Positions 16,181 through 25,909 are shown, numbered from the stretch's first letter. The stretch is 64,000 nucleotides of DNA from FEN-1297 sp021817845 (GCA_021817845.1 JAKAFW010000007.1:45416-109415); one strand, 5' to 3'. Notes: a model not told the origin generated them from the letters alone. Numbers and translations: made by a program.

Positions 16181-18112
16181 CTAATTTTTCTTTTGTGCTT
16201 GTAATCTTTTTAATTGCTGATAAAAGCTTATACTCCTTTGATCTTCCGGATTTATAGATAAACTTTTTTCTACTGCGTTTAGAGCATCAGCTATCTGGTT
16301 CATATAGAAATAAGCGCCGGACAAATTGTACCACACCTGCGGATCTGTTTGGTTATATTGGGTGCATTGTTTTAAGTAGTATAGGGCTTCTTGATATTTA
16401 CCATTTTGTAGTGCAATACTTCCCAACCATTTTGTTGTTAAATAAGATGGCTCAAATGAATTTAGTTTTTGAAGATAGGGCAAAGCATAGTTGAAAAGTT
16501 TAGCGTCGATAAGAAGTTTAATAATATATTGGTAAGTTTCACTGTAGTGCGGATGCTGAGCAATAATCGCATTTATTTCTTTCATAAAAGAAATATAATT
16601 TTTTGAAAGGTAATATCTATCGGCTGCTTCAACATGGGCTTTCTCCCATGTTGTTTGATGATTGACAACCTCAATAGCTAGGCTGTCAGTCCAATTTTTT
16701 TGAGAGAAATCTTCTAGCCTAAAGTTGGAAGTTCCTCTTGGAACAAATGGATATGATCCTTTTAGAATTAAAATTTCTATTTCTGCAATTGTTGAATCGA
16801 GCTTTGTATAGGGAAAATCTGCACTTAAAATACTATCCTGAATAACCCCGGAAAGGCTTAACGTTTTTGCCTTTGGAAGGTAATTCAGATTCTTCATTTC
16901 ATTAAAATATGATTTTGCCATCAATCCGTATCCCTCAATATTAGGATGAAGATGATCAACCATCAAATTATTGCCGGCTATTCCATCCGGGCTTTTGGCA
17001 TTAAATATCGAATCAATATCAACGACAGGGTAGTTAAATTTTTTACCAAGACTTTTTATGATGTAATTAAATTTTTGAGGAGCTCTAAATCGAAGTTCAT
17101 CTAAATCTTTTGCTTCAATAAACAATTTTTTTGCTTGAAGAAAGTTACCAGACTTTAATTTATTCTGTGCTTGTGAAAAGACGTAATCCGCTGAAAGAAA
17201 ATTATTTTCTTTTGCAGAAACAAACGGAACTTGATTTTTCAAATTACAAGTCAAAGTTCCTAAGATTACCGGGATATTTTTCTCCTTCAACATAGATAAA
17301 ATATCTTCCATGTTGCCTTCAAACTGCTTCACTCCAAGATTGAAAAGAGTGGAATTAAGGGGAATAAGAGATTTACCTACAACATGTTCCATTAATGTTT
17401 CATTATTTTCATTTTTACCGTTACCGCTTTTAAAGATGCTAATAATTTTTTCAATTGTATTATTTATCAACTGAAAAGTTCTAAATTTTTGAAGCCAAAT
17501 AAATGAATTAACCAACAATCGTGATTTACCACCAGAAAAAGAAGACGCAACCCCAAGAGCGCCGTAATATTCGTTATGACCGGTATAAATTAAAACCAGA
17601 TCCGGGCTTTCCTTTATAATTGCCTTTGCGAAATCTCTGACAGTATAACTGTCTATTGCTGAAATTCCACAATTAACAACTTCTATATTAGTACTTGGGT
17701 AAAGCAGTTCTAATCTTCTTTGCAGATCGCTTGGAAATGATGCGTTGGGAACAAAAGGGTAGCCTTGAACAGTACTTTCTCCTAAGACAAAAACTCTAAA
17801 CGAATTATCCTTTTTATCTTTTTCAAACGATCCGGAATTTGGTGTTGGGAAATGTGTTAAGTTAGAAAAATATTTTTGAGCTATGCCGGGATTTAATACA
17901 AGTCTTTCGGGATGAGATTTGGATTCAGGGATAAAAATATTATAGGAATGTCCGTAATTGATTATTCTTAAGAATAGTTCCAATAAAATAAAAAAGATAA
18001 ACGGGATCAAAACCGCAATTGTGTAAAACCATTTTGGCGTTGGTTTTGATGATTGTATTTTTACAATTTCGTTTTTCTTTTTAATATCAGATGGCTTTTG
18101 TTTTTTTGTCAT
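16181..18112 (-). CDS. Membrane-anchored SGNH hydrolase with TPR repeats
   Basis: A 643-residue protein. A Lys-rich cytoplasmic N-terminus (1-28) is followed by one transmembrane segment (about 29-50, WFYTIAVLIPFIFFILLELF). A periplasmic SGNH/GDSL-like domain follows, with block I VLGESTVQGYP near 110, Gly in NCGISAIDSY near 148, Asn in YTGHNEYYG near 178 and the catalytic Asp-x-x-His in DHLHPNIEGYG near 388. The last 150 or so residues form tetratricopeptide repeats (PQVWYNLSGAYFYMNQIADALNAVEKSL is a typical unit). Such proteins are thought to act on acylated or carbohydrate substrates at the cell envelope; the substrate is unknown. It is monocistronic, divergent from the foldase gene at 18273. 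Confidence 0.8.
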   Translation of the reverse strand: MTKKQKPSDIKKKNEIVKIQSSKPTPKWFYTIAVLIPFIFFILLELFLRIINYGHSYNIFIPESKSHPERLVLNPGIAQKYFSNLTHFPTPNSGSFEKDKKDNSFRVFVLGESTVQGYPFVPNASFPSDLQRRLELLYPSTNIEVVNCGISAIDSYTVRDFAKAIIKESPDLVLIYTGHNEYYGALGVASSFSGGKSRLLVNSFIWLQKFRTFQLINNTIEKIISIFKSGNGKNENNETLMEHVVGKSLIPLNSTLFNLGVKQFEGNMEDILSMLKEKNIPVILGTLTCNLKNQVPFVSAKENNFLSADYVFSQAQNKLKSGNFLQAKKLFIEAKDLDELRFRAPQKFNYIIKSLGKKFNYPVVDIDSIFNAKSPDGIAGNNLMVDHLHPNIEGYGLMAKSYFNEMKNLNYLPKAKTLSLSGVIQDSILSADFPYTKLDSTIAEIEILILKGSYPFVPRGTSNFRLEDFSQKNWTDSLAIEVVNHQTTWEKAHVEAADRYYLSKNYISFMKEINAIIAQHPHYSETYQYIIKLLIDAKLFNYALPYLQKLNSFEPSYLTTKWLGSIALQNGKYQEALYYLKQCTQYNQTDPQVWYNLSGAYFYMNQIADALNAVEKSLSINPEDQRSISFYQQLKRLQAQKKN

Positions 18113-18272
18113 AATAGCATTAAGAATAAAAATTAAATGGTAAAAGAGAATAAAAAATTACTTTCTTTTACAGTCTGCAGTTTAGTAAATTTAAAAATAT
18201 ATTTATTTCTATAATTAACTAGCGCTATAGATAATTTAAGCGCAAATTTAAATTAACTTCTTTATAAATCAT

Positions 18273-20123
18273 ATGAAAAAATTTTATTTCATAATCTTTT
18301 TCTTACTTATAATAAGTTCATCTTATAAGATGTTTTCACAGGACCAGGGTGATTCAGTTGTTGCAAAAGCCGGTAATATTTCAATAACTGCAAAGGAATT
18401 CTTAGACCGTTACGAAATGACACCGCTCTTCAGAAAACAAATAACGAGAATGACTCCGTCATTAAAGCTTGAATTTCTATATTCCCTAATTGCTGAAAAA
18501 CTATGGGCAAATCAGGCTGAGCAAATGGGCTTTGATACAACTTCAGTTATGAAATTTGTTACTAAACAATATGAAGATATGTTTGTTAGGGATGCCGTTT
18601 TTAGGAAAGACATTAAGGATAAAGTTAAGGTGACCGACAAAGATATTTTGCAGGGATTCATGAGAAGCCAGACAACTCTGGAGGTGAACTACCTTGTATC
18701 AAATAACAAGAAAGAAATTTTTAATTTATATAAACTGCTGAAGGACGGAATTCCTTTTGATACCCTTCTTGCAACAAGACCTGAAAAAATTGAACAAACG
18801 GAACCAAAGCAAATTGTATACGGCCAAATGGCACAATCGATAGAAGATACACTTTATGGGATGAAGGTAGGAAGTTATACTTCTCCAATATTTTCGCCGG
18901 ATGGATGGTATATTTTTAAGATGACGAATAAAATTCATTCATCAGAAAATACGGCGACAGGCCAAAATAACAGCGTGGAATCGGTTAAAAAAACGGTCGA
19001 AGCAATTAAAGAAAGAAAACTCTATCAGGAATATTTCTATAACTTTTTCAAAGACAAAAAGGTAGAAGCTAATGCGATCTTGTTGAGGAGTCTGGCAGAA
19101 AAACTTTCAGCTATCTTTTCAAAAAGAAAATTTGAACTTAGAATTTCCCATAAGGACCCGGTTTTTATGGATGTAACAGATGTACAGAAATTGGAGCAAG
19201 AATTTGGTCCTGATTCCTTAGCAATGCCATGTATTGAATTTAAAACGAATCCAATGACGCTTGATACGTTTATTCGCAAATTGATTTTCCAGGGGTTCAG
19301 TTCTTACAAAACTGATTATAGATCTATCGGAGAGCTTATTAATACGGTAACTCGTTCGATGATTGAACATGCTCTTTTTGCCAGAGAAGGTTACAAAGAA
19401 AAACTAAATCTTCTACCGAGCGTTCAACGCGATTTGAAAATGTGGCGTGAAAATTATTTAACGCAGCTTCTTCAAAATAAATTTATAGATTCTTCAAAGA
19501 TCTCAGATTCAACTGTCTACGATTATTACAAGAAGTTTAATAAGAATGAATATTATCCTGAAGAAGTAAACATTGTGGAAGTGTTTAACAAGGACCCCGA
19601 TATAATTGATGAAGTTCTTAAAGAAGCAAGAGACGGAGTTAATATGCATAAACTTGCTATGAAATATACACAACGCGAATGGACGAAAAAACAAAACGGA
19701 GAGTTCGGCTTCTTTCCTATAACAAAGTTTGGCAAGATAGGGGAAATCGCTTCAACTATGAAAGTCGGTGATATTTACGGGCCATTAAAACTTAATGATG
19801 GTTATTCTGTATTTGAGCTAATTGGAAAACGTCCTTCAAAAGTTGACACAGCCCTTCCGTTTGAAAAATCGAAAGAAGAGCTTAGCCATTATCTTGCTAT
19901 GAAGAAAGAGCATAAGGCAATTACTGATTATACAGTTTACCTTGCTAAAAAGTTTGGCGTTTCAATCGACATGCCTCTTTTAGAATCTATTAAAGTTACT
20001 GAAGTAAATGCTTTTGGTTACCGATTGCTTGGTTTTGGTGGAAGGATTCCGGCAGTTCCCTTGATGGCTCCAAATGTTGATTGGGTTGACCCCTATCTTA
20101 AAAGTTTAAATATAACGCCATAG
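18273..20123 (+). CDS. PpiC-type peptidyl-prolyl isomerase, SurA-like
   Basis: An exported parvulin-family foldase, 616 residues. The signal peptide is at about 1-22 (MKKFYFIIFFLLIISSSYKMF). A SurA/PrsA N-terminal-like chaperone domain follows (VAKAGNISITAKEFLDRYE). Two parvulin-like regions can be seen: one at about 125-215 that looks degenerate (IVYGQMAQSIEDTLYGMKVGSYTSPIFSPDGWYIFK) and one at about 430-525 with QNGEFGFFPITKFGKIGEIA and VGDIYGPLKLNDGYSVFELI. It probably folds outer-membrane or type IX cargo proteins in the periplasm. It is followed by a repeat-rich spacer, not by a cotranscribed gene. Confidence 0.85.
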   Translation: MKKFYFIIFFLLIISSSYKMFSQDQGDSVVAKAGNISITAKEFLDRYEMTPLFRKQITRMTPSLKLEFLYSLIAEKLWANQAEQMGFDTTSVMKFVTKQYEDMFVRDAVFRKDIKDKVKVTDKDILQGFMRSQTTLEVNYLVSNNKKEIFNLYKLLKDGIPFDTLLATRPEKIEQTEPKQIVYGQMAQSIEDTLYGMKVGSYTSPIFSPDGWYIFKMTNKIHSSENTATGQNNSVESVKKTVEAIKERKLYQEYFYNFFKDKKVEANAILLRSLAEKLSAIFSKRKFELRISHKDPVFMDVTDVQKLEQEFGPDSLAMPCIEFKTNPMTLDTFIRKLIFQGFSSYKTDYRSIGELINTVTRSMIEHALFAREGYKEKLNLLPSVQRDLKMWRENYLTQLLQNKFIDSSKISDSTVYDYYKKFNKNEYYPEEVNIVEVFNKDPDIIDEVLKEARDGVNMHKLAMKYTQREWTKKQNGEFGFFPITKFGKIGEIASTMKVGDIYGPLKLNDGYSVFELIGKRPSKVDTALPFEKSKEELSHYLAMKKEHKAITDYTVYLAKKFGVSIDMPLLESIKVTEVNAFGYRLLGFGGRIPAVPLMAPNVDWVDPYLKSLNITP

Positions 20124-20405
20124 TAGCAAGCTTGCCTACCGAGTCTGTTGCACAACTTGCAGATGTCATTTCGAAGGAGTCTTCGACTGAGAAATCCCAT
20201 TTTAGACAGTTTTGAGACCTCTCTTTACGTCTGAGACTAAATAGGAGAGTTCTGCAACGCTCTCTACCGGCAGGCCGCAATGGAAGATGTAAAAATCGTT
20301 AAATAATATCTTGACACAAAAAACCTGCCGGCAGACAGGCAAAGATTTGATTGTCAATACTATAAAGGATACGAATTCATTTTTAATTTCGACTGAAATC
20401 TTTTT
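20124..20405. repeat. Repeat-rich spacer
   Basis: No gene. It contains a palindromic stretch related to the GTCATT(T/C)CGAA...GAGAAATC repeats common in this group (about 20166-20200) and an inverted pair, GCTTGCCTACCG...CTCTACCGGCAGGC. It also holds one copy of a dispersed hairpin element, CTTGACACAAAAAA-CCTGCCGGCAGACAGGCAAAGATTT, at 20310-20348. That last unit recurs in reverse at 51491-51532. Confidence 0.6.
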
Positions 20406-22223
20406 ATGAACATTTTAGGAATATCTGCATTTTATCATGACAGTGCTGCGTGCCTTGTTCGGGATGGTGAGATAATTTCTGCAGCTCAAGAGGAGAGGTT
20501 TACTCGAAAAAAACATGACTTTAATTTCCCATCAAACGCAATAAATTTTTGTCTTCAGTACGGCGGTATAAACACACCACAACTTGATCTTGTAGCTTTT
20601 TATGATAAACCTTTTCTAAAGTTTGAAAGACTGTTAGAGACTTATATTTCCTTTGCCCCATTGGGGGTTAAATCTTTCATAAAAGCGATGCCTCTCTGGA
20701 TAAAAGAAAAACTATGGATGAAAGAATTTATCCAAAAGGAATTGAAATATGACGGGAAAATAATTTTTCTTGAACACCATGAATCTCATGCCGCATCGGC
20801 ATTTTATCCTTCGCCGTTTCAGGAAGCGGCAATTTTAACTATGGACGGAGTCGGGGAGTGGGCTACAACAAGTTTTGGTACGGGCTCGGGAAATGGGATA
20901 AACTTATTGTCCGAAATTAAATTCCCTCATTCACTTGGTCTTTTATATTCGGCGTTTACTTATTATACCGGGTTCAAGGTAAATTCCGGTGAATATAAAG
21001 TTATGGGGTTAGCTCCTTACGGCGAGCCAAAATATAAAGATATTATTTTGCGTGAACTAATCGATGTTAAAGATGACGGCTCGTTCAAGATGAATATGAA
21101 ATATTTTGATTATTGTGCCGGTCTAACAATGACGAATCATAATTTCAATAAACTTTTCGGTGGACAGCCGAGGAAACCGGAAACGGACTTAACTCAAAGA
21201 GAAATGGATTTAGCCCGTTCAATTCAAAATGTTGCAGAAGAAATTGTATTAAAAATGGCAAGGCATGTTCATAAAGAAACTGGGATGAAGAATTTATGCT
21301 TAGCAGGGGGTGTTGCCCTTAATTGTGTTGCGAACGGAAGACTTCTGCGTGAAAGCCCCTTTGAAAAATATTGGATACAACCTGCAGCCGGAGATGCCGG
21401 AGGAGCAATTGGAGCAGCGCTTGCGGGATGGTTCAAATATCTGGATAAGCCGAGGAATGTAAACGGTAAAAATGATTTTCAAAAAGGTTCCTATCTTGGA
21501 CCTGAATATTCCGAAGTCGAAATTAAGGATTATCTTGAGAGCAAAAAAATCCCGTTCCAGTTTCTTAATAATGATGAAATCTCAGCAGTGGTTGCAGATT
21601 TAATTGCGGAGGAAAAAGTCGTAGGTTGGTTTCAAGGTAGGATGGAATTTGGACCGAGAGCTTTGGGCGCCAGGTCAATTATCGGAGACGCAAGATCATC
21701 AAAGATGCAATCATTAATGAACTTAAAAATAAAATTCAGAGAAAGTTTTCGTCCATTTGCCCCATCAGTTTTATACGATAAAGTTTCTGAATATTTTGAT
21801 ATTGAGGAAGCAAGTCCATACATGTTATTGGTTGCAGAGGTTAAAAAAGAACAGCAAAAAACAATTTCTGAGGAAGAAGACAAATATTTCGGAATAGAAA
21901 AATTGAAAGTCGTCAGGTCAAATATTCCTTCTGTAACGCATGTTGACTTCACAGCAAGAATTCAAACAGTCCACGACGAAACAAATCATCGTTTTTATGA
22001 CCTTTTAAAAGCACTGGATGAAAAATATGGTTGTGCTGTCGCAATAAATACTTCGTTTAACGTAAGAGGCGAACCTATTGTTTGTACTCCCGAAGATGCA
22101 TTCAAATGCTTTATGCGCACCGGCATGGATTATTTAATGATAGGAAACTTTCTGATTGATAAAAATTTGCAGATTCCTTTATTGGATGATTCCGGTTGGA
22201 AGGAAGAGTTTAAACTTGACTGA
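20406..22223 (+). CDS. NodU/CmcH-family carbamoyltransferase
   Basis: A 605-residue O-carbamoyltransferase. The N-terminal domain has MNILGISAFYHDSAACLV (1-18) and the EERFTRKKHD motif; HHESHAASAFYPSPF (about 126-140) carries metal-binding His residues; TMDGVGEWATT and GEYKVMGLAPYG follow; CLAGGVALNCVANG marks the ATP site. The C-terminal Carbam_trans_C (about 395-590) has WFQGRMEFGPRALGARSI and NTSFNVRGEPIVCTPEDA. The family transfers carbamoyl from carbamoyl phosphate to a hydroxyl on sugars or natural products. It heads an operon with SxtJ, DUF5989, a small basic peptide and a GT2, suggesting glycan or lipid modification. The 20-nt gap to the next gene supports cotranscription. Confidence 0.92.
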   Translation: MNILGISAFYHDSAACLVRDGEIISAAQEERFTRKKHDFNFPSNAINFCLQYGGINTPQLDLVAFYDKPFLKFERLLETYISFAPLGVKSFIKAMPLWIKEKLWMKEFIQKELKYDGKIIFLEHHESHAASAFYPSPFQEAAILTMDGVGEWATTSFGTGSGNGINLLSEIKFPHSLGLLYSAFTYYTGFKVNSGEYKVMGLAPYGEPKYKDIILRELIDVKDDGSFKMNMKYFDYCAGLTMTNHNFNKLFGGQPRKPETDLTQREMDLARSIQNVAEEIVLKMARHVHKETGMKNLCLAGGVALNCVANGRLLRESPFEKYWIQPAAGDAGGAIGAALAGWFKYLDKPRNVNGKNDFQKGSYLGPEYSEVEIKDYLESKKIPFQFLNNDEISAVVADLIAEEKVVGWFQGRMEFGPRALGARSIIGDARSSKMQSLMNLKIKFRESFRPFAPSVLYDKVSEYFDIEEASPYMLLVAEVKKEQQKTISEEEDKYFGIEKLKVVRSNIPSVTHVDFTARIQTVHDETNHRFYDLLKALDEKYGCAVAINTSFNVRGEPIVCTPEDAFKCFMRTGMDYLMIGNFLIDKNLQIPLLDDSGWKEEFKLD

Positions 22224-22243
22224 AAATTATCTTATGAGTTGCA

Positions 22244-22660
22244 ATGTTATTTGAAGAAATAAAAAATATTAAAGAAGGCAAAAAGGATCTTGAAAAATTT
22301 GGCTACACCGTTGGAATTGCTTTTTTAATTATATCCGTTTTAACATTTGTTTTTGGAAAACATTCTTATATTTATTTCGGAATAATCGCAATATTCCTAA
22401 TAGTTTCTTCTTTTTTGTCCCCATATGCTCTTAAGCCTTTGAATAAAATTTGGATGGGTTTATCTATCCTGCTTGGTTGGCTAATGACGCGTGTAATTTT
22501 AATAATTTTGTTTTATCTTGCAATTACGCCGATAAGTTTACTCGCTAAACTATTTAAAAAAGATTTTCTTGATCTTAAATTTGATCTTTCAAAGAGAAGT
22601 TATTGGAAAAATAAGGAGCAAAAAAAAATTGATCTTACTGATTACGAAAGACAATTTTAA
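22244..22660 (+). CDS. SxtJ-like membrane protein
   Basis: A 138-residue protein with three or four hydrophobic segments (FGYTVGIAFLIISVLTFVFG; IYFGIIAIFLIVSSFL; KIWMGLSILLGWLMTRVILIILFYLAITPI) and a polar C-terminal tail ending in KRSYWKNKEQ...DYERQF. It matches the SxtJ family, named in the saxitoxin cluster, whose function is unknown. SxtJ genes typically follow carbamoyltransferases of the type at 20406, as here, with DUF5989 next. That conserved adjacency is the main support for a shared function. Confidence 0.8.
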   Translation: MLFEEIKNIKEGKKDLEKFGYTVGIAFLIISVLTFVFGKHSYIYFGIIAIFLIVSSFLSPYALKPLNKIWMGLSILLGWLMTRVILIILFYLAITPISLLAKLFKKDFLDLKFDLSKRSYWKNKEQKKIDLTDYERQF

Positions 22661-22692
22661 GTAATAGTACAATAAAAAAATGAGAAGGTTTA

Positions 22693-22851
22693 ATGGGAAA
22701 ATTTTCAATCATATCTGAGCTATGGCAATTTTTAAAGGTTAGAAAAAAATGGTGGTTAGCTCCCATTTTTGTTCTATTACTTTTGCTTGGAGCTTTAATT
22801 GTTATAACCCAGGGCTCTGCTCTAGCGCCATTTATTTACTCCATTTTTTAG
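22693..22851 (+). CDS. DUF5989 small membrane protein
   Basis: A 52-residue protein starting MGKFSIISELWQFLKVRKKWWLAPI and ending in one hydrophobic segment (IFVLLLLLGALIVITQGSAL). It matches the DUF5989 family in size, the Trp-rich basic N-terminal helix and single membrane helix, and in position after SxtJ. ATG 22693 follows GAGAAGG. Function is unknown; it may be a small subunit of the carbamoyltransferase-SxtJ complex. It is easily missed because of its size. Confidence 0.8.
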   Translation: MGKFSIISELWQFLKVRKKWWLAPIFVLLLLLGALIVITQGSALAPFIYSIF

Positions 22852-22896
22852 AGGCAAGATTCTAAATATAATTTTAATTGAAATTTTATCTTCATT

Positions 22897-23040
22897 ATGA
22901 AAAAGACTTTAATCGAAGTTAAAAAGAATAAGAAAAGAATTCCGGTGCCTAAAAAACCACCCAAAGTGGAAGAGGATACCAAAAAATATAATCGCAAAAA
23001 AGAAATTGATAAAATTAGAAAAAACCGAAATAGGGTTTAA
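22897..23040 (+). CDS. Small highly basic protein
   Basis: A 47-residue Lys/Arg-rich protein (MKKTLIEVKKNKKRIPVPKK...KIRKNRNRV) with no hydrophobic segment. It lies between DUF5989 and the glycosyltransferase, 8 nt before the latter, in the same orientation. Its composition resembles low-complexity basic tails, so it might be spurious; its tight fit in the operon argues that it is translated. No function can be assigned. Confidence 0.45.
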   Translation: MKKTLIEVKKNKKRIPVPKKPPKVEEDTKKYNRKKEIDKIRKNRNRV

Positions 23041-23048
23041 TAATTTAG

Positions 23049-23861
23049 ATGGTAAAAGCGTCAGTTATTCTTTCGTTCTATAATAAAATTGATTATTTGA
23101 AGTTAGTTTTAGCCGGATTTGAAAGACAGACTTTCAATGACTTTGAAGTAATTATTGCTGACGACGGCTCTTCCGGGGAAGTAATTTCCGGAATCGAAAA
23201 TTTATCGACCAAACTTCCATTTCCAATAATTCATCTTTGGCAAGAAGATAAAGGTTTTAGAAAAAATAAAATATTGAATAGTGCAATTAATATTGCCAAT
23301 TCTGATTTTTTAATTTTTGTAGATGCCGATTGTGTGCCGCATTCAGAATTTGTGAAGGAACATTTTGACAGTCGCGGCAAAAAGAGATGCAATACAGGCA
23401 GGAGGGTAAATTTGTCGGCTCGATTAACTAGCATGCTCTCCGAAGATAAAGTCAAGTCAGGTTTCTTAGAAAAAAATAATTTACTATTAATCAAAGATGG
23501 ATTGTTCGGACATTCATTCGATGTGGAAAAAGGATTTTATTTCCACAACAAGGTTCTGCGAAAATATTTCAACAAAAAAAAGAGGGGTATTCTCGGTTGT
23601 AATTTCTCTATAACAAAACAAGATTTTTTAGATATTAACGGATTTGATGAAAGATACGAAGCTCCTTCTATCGGAGAAGATTCCGATGTTCAATTTAGGC
23701 TTGAATTAAATGGCGTCAAAATTAATTCACTAAACAATATTGCGGTGCAATATCATCTTAATCATAAAATCCAAGATCGACTTCAAATAAATCTTGATCT
23801 TTTTGAGCAAGTGAGAAAATCAAAACTAAGCTTTACTCCCTTTGGTATAGTACGATTGTAG
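23049..23861 (+). CDS. Family 2 glycosyltransferase
   Basis: A 270-residue GT-A fold glycosyltransferase. Seen are the N-terminal SVILSFYNKIDYLKLVLAGF, the nucleotide-binding VIIADDGSS (about 35-43), the metal-binding DxD-type VDADCVPH (about 95-102) and the acceptor region FDERYEAPSIGEDSDVQFRLE, whose ED pair is the usual catalytic base region of GT2 enzymes with a galactosyltransferase-like C-terminus. No transmembrane helix, so it is cytosolic. As last gene of the carbamoyltransferase operon, it may build the sugar that is carbamoylated. Donor and acceptor are unknown. Confidence 0.85.
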   Translation: MVKASVILSFYNKIDYLKLVLAGFERQTFNDFEVIIADDGSSGEVISGIENLSTKLPFPIIHLWQEDKGFRKNKILNSAINIANSDFLIFVDADCVPHSEFVKEHFDSRGKKRCNTGRRVNLSARLTSMLSEDKVKSGFLEKNNLLLIKDGLFGHSFDVEKGFYFHNKVLRKYFNKKKRGILGCNFSITKQDFLDINGFDERYEAPSIGEDSDVQFRLELNGVKINSLNNIAVQYHLNHKIQDRLQINLDLFEQVRKSKLSFTPFGIVRL

Positions 23862-24001
23862 CTTTAAGCACATAAAATTCATTTTTTGACCTAGTCAAAT
23901 ATTATTTTTGCAAATACTCTCGCCAAGACTTGTTTTTTTTCACCTCATACCTTATATTTAAAGTCAGAAAGCCAATAAATCCTTAAAAATTTAGGTGACA
24001 A

Positions 24002-24448
24002 ATGTTAGACGATTTAGACATTAAAATATTAAATATTCTTCAAAAGAACGGCAGAACAAAAAGAAACGAAATTGCCGAAGCCATTGGTCTTTCTATTCCA
24101 TCTGTGAGCGAAAGACTTCATAAACTTGAAGATAGAGGTGTAATTGAAGGATATTATACAAAGGTAAACAAAAAGGCATTCGGGTATGACATAATGGCTT
24201 ATATTCTAGTAACCTTGGAGTCGTCCAAACATTATAAATCATTTATCCCCCGGATAGAAAAAACACCACAGATTATAGAATGCCACTCTGTTCTTGGCGA
24301 AGGTTCCCATTTATTGAAAGCAATAGTAAAAAAAACTGAATCGTTGGAAAACCTTCTTAGCGAAATTCAATCTTGGCCCGGAGTAATTTCTACAAAAACA
24401 ACTTTTGTACTTTCTACAATAAAAGAAACAACAGTAATAGACATTTAA
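24002..24448 (+). CDS. Lrp/AsnC family transcriptional regulator
   Basis: A 148-residue feast/famine regulator. The N-terminal winged helix-turn-helix (LDDLDIKILNILQKNGRTKRNEIAEAIG...PSVSERLHKLEDRGVIEGY) is at residues 2-50, and the C-terminal RAM ligand-binding domain at about 65-145 has AYILVTLESS and the GEGSHLLKAIVKK segment. Such proteins bind DNA as octamers and respond to amino acids. It lies 33 nt upstream of glutamine synthetase, in the same direction, so it very likely controls or shares regulation with nitrogen assimilation. Confidence 0.92.
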   Translation: MLDDLDIKILNILQKNGRTKRNEIAEAIGLSIPSVSERLHKLEDRGVIEGYYTKVNKKAFGYDIMAYILVTLESSKHYKSFIPRIEKTPQIIECHSVLGEGSHLLKAIVKKTESLENLLSEIQSWPGVISTKTTFVLSTIKETTVIDI

Positions 24449-24481
24449 TTAATTATAAAAAAATAAAATAAAGGAACTAAT

Positions 24482-25909
24482 ATGGCAAAAACAAGTTCTC
24501 CATTGGATGGTGTTTTTAGTTTTATCAAAACTAAGGGGGTTAAATTTGTAGATCTTAAATTTATGGATTTTCCCGGTCAATGGCAGCATTTTACAGTACC
24601 GGTATCGCAGCTAAAAGAAAGTTCATTTGTGGATGGATTCGGCTTTGATGGGTCTTCAATACGCGGTTGGAAAGCAATCAACGAAAGTGATATGTTAATT
24701 ATTCCGGATTCTAAAACAATGAATATGGATCCATTCGTAGAATCTCCGACTGTCAGTTTTATTTGCGATGTTTATGAACCGGCAACGAAAGAAAAATATT
24801 CCAGATGTCCCAGGAATATAGCTCATAAAGCAGAAGCATATTTAATTTCAACGGGAATTGCGGATACAGCTTTTTTTGGTCCTGAAGCTGAATTCTTCAT
24901 TTTTGACGATGTAAGATTTGATTCACAGCCTAACAGCAGTTTCTACTTTGTAGATTCTATTGAAGGAAAGTGGAATAGCGGAAGAGAAGAGTCTCCAAAC
25001 TTAGGCTATAAACCAAGATACAAAGAAGGATATTTCCCAGTACCGCCTACCGATTCTCTAGTCGACCTTCGTAATGAAATGGTGCTTAATTTGATAGATG
25101 CCGGTATTGATGTTGAGGCGCAGCATCACGAAGTGGCAAGCGGAGGTCAATGCGAAATTGACTTACGATTTGAACCGCTTGTAAAAGCAGCAGACCAGCT
25201 AATGTTATTTAAATATATTGTTAAGAATACTGCTAAAAAAAATAACAAAACCGTTACTTATATGCCTAAACCTATTTTCGGAGATAATGGAAGCGGTATG
25301 CACGTTCACTCAAGTTTGTGGAAAAAAGGAAAACCACTTTTTGCAGGTTCCGGATATGCCGGTTTAAGTGAAATGGCTTTATATTTTATCGGCGGACTAT
25401 TGAAACACGCCCCGTCACTTCTTGCATTTACAAATCCGACGACAAATTCTTATAAAAGACTTGTTCCAGGATTTGAAGCACCGGTTAATTTGGCATATTC
25501 TCAGCGCAATAGAAGCGCTTCTTGCAGAATCCCGATGTACTCGAACAGCCCAAAAGCTAAAAGAGTCGAATTTAGATGCCCTGATCCTGCAGCAAATCCT
25601 TATTTAGCATTTCCTGCGATTTTATTAGCAGGATTAGATGGTATCATTAATAGAATTGATCCGGGAGAACCGCTTGACAAAGATATTTATGACATGTCTC
25701 CCGAAGAATTGAAGGATGTTCCGTCAACTCCTGGAAGCTTAGGCGAAGCGTTAAAGGCCTTAGCAGATGATCATGAATATTTGTTGAAGGGCGATGTCTT
25801 TACTTCCGACGTAATTGAAACATGGATTCAATATAAAACCGATAAGGAAATTAAACCAATGGCTTTACAGCCACATCCTTATGAGTTCTCTTTGTACTAT
25901 GATGTTTAG
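24482..25909 (+). CDS. glnA: Type I glutamine synthetase
   Basis: ATP-dependent ligation of ammonia to glutamate. The protein has 475 residues, typical of GSI. Seen: the beta-grasp N-terminus with KFVDLKFMDFPGQWQHFTVP, the DGFGFDGSSIRGW latch, FGPEAEFFIFDD, the HHEVASGGQCEID metal site, GSGMHVHSSLW, the NPTTNSYKRLVPG signature, RSASCRIP and FRCPDPAANPYLA. DIYDMSPEEL contains Tyr403 at the position of the adenylylated tyrosine in GSI-beta enzymes, which may indicate GlnE-type control, though GlnE is not in the window. AAGGAAC precedes ATG 24482. It is cotranscribed with the Lrp-type gene and ends at a clear terminator. Confidence 0.97.
   Translation: MAKTSSPLDGVFSFIKTKGVKFVDLKFMDFPGQWQHFTVPVSQLKESSFVDGFGFDGSSIRGWKAINESDMLIIPDSKTMNMDPFVESPTVSFICDVYEPATKEKYSRCPRNIAHKAEAYLISTGIADTAFFGPEAEFFIFDDVRFDSQPNSSFYFVDSIEGKWNSGREESPNLGYKPRYKEGYFPVPPTDSLVDLRNEMVLNLIDAGIDVEAQHHEVASGGQCEIDLRFEPLVKAADQLMLFKYIVKNTAKKNNKTVTYMPKPIFGDNGSGMHVHSSLWKKGKPLFAGSGYAGLSEMALYFIGGLLKHAPSLLAFTNPTTNSYKRLVPGFEAPVNLAYSQRNRSASCRIPMYSNSPKAKRVEFRCPDPAANPYLAFPAILLAGLDGIINRIDPGEPLDKDIYDMSPEELKDVPSTPGSLGEALKALADDHEYLLKGDVFTSDVIETWIQYKTDKEIKPMALQPHPYEFSLYYDV

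Noticed and set aside
16181..18112. A DHH-type or sulfatase-like enzyme
   Set aside because: The four SGNH blocks are in order and the rest is TPR; no metal-binding phosphatase motif is present.
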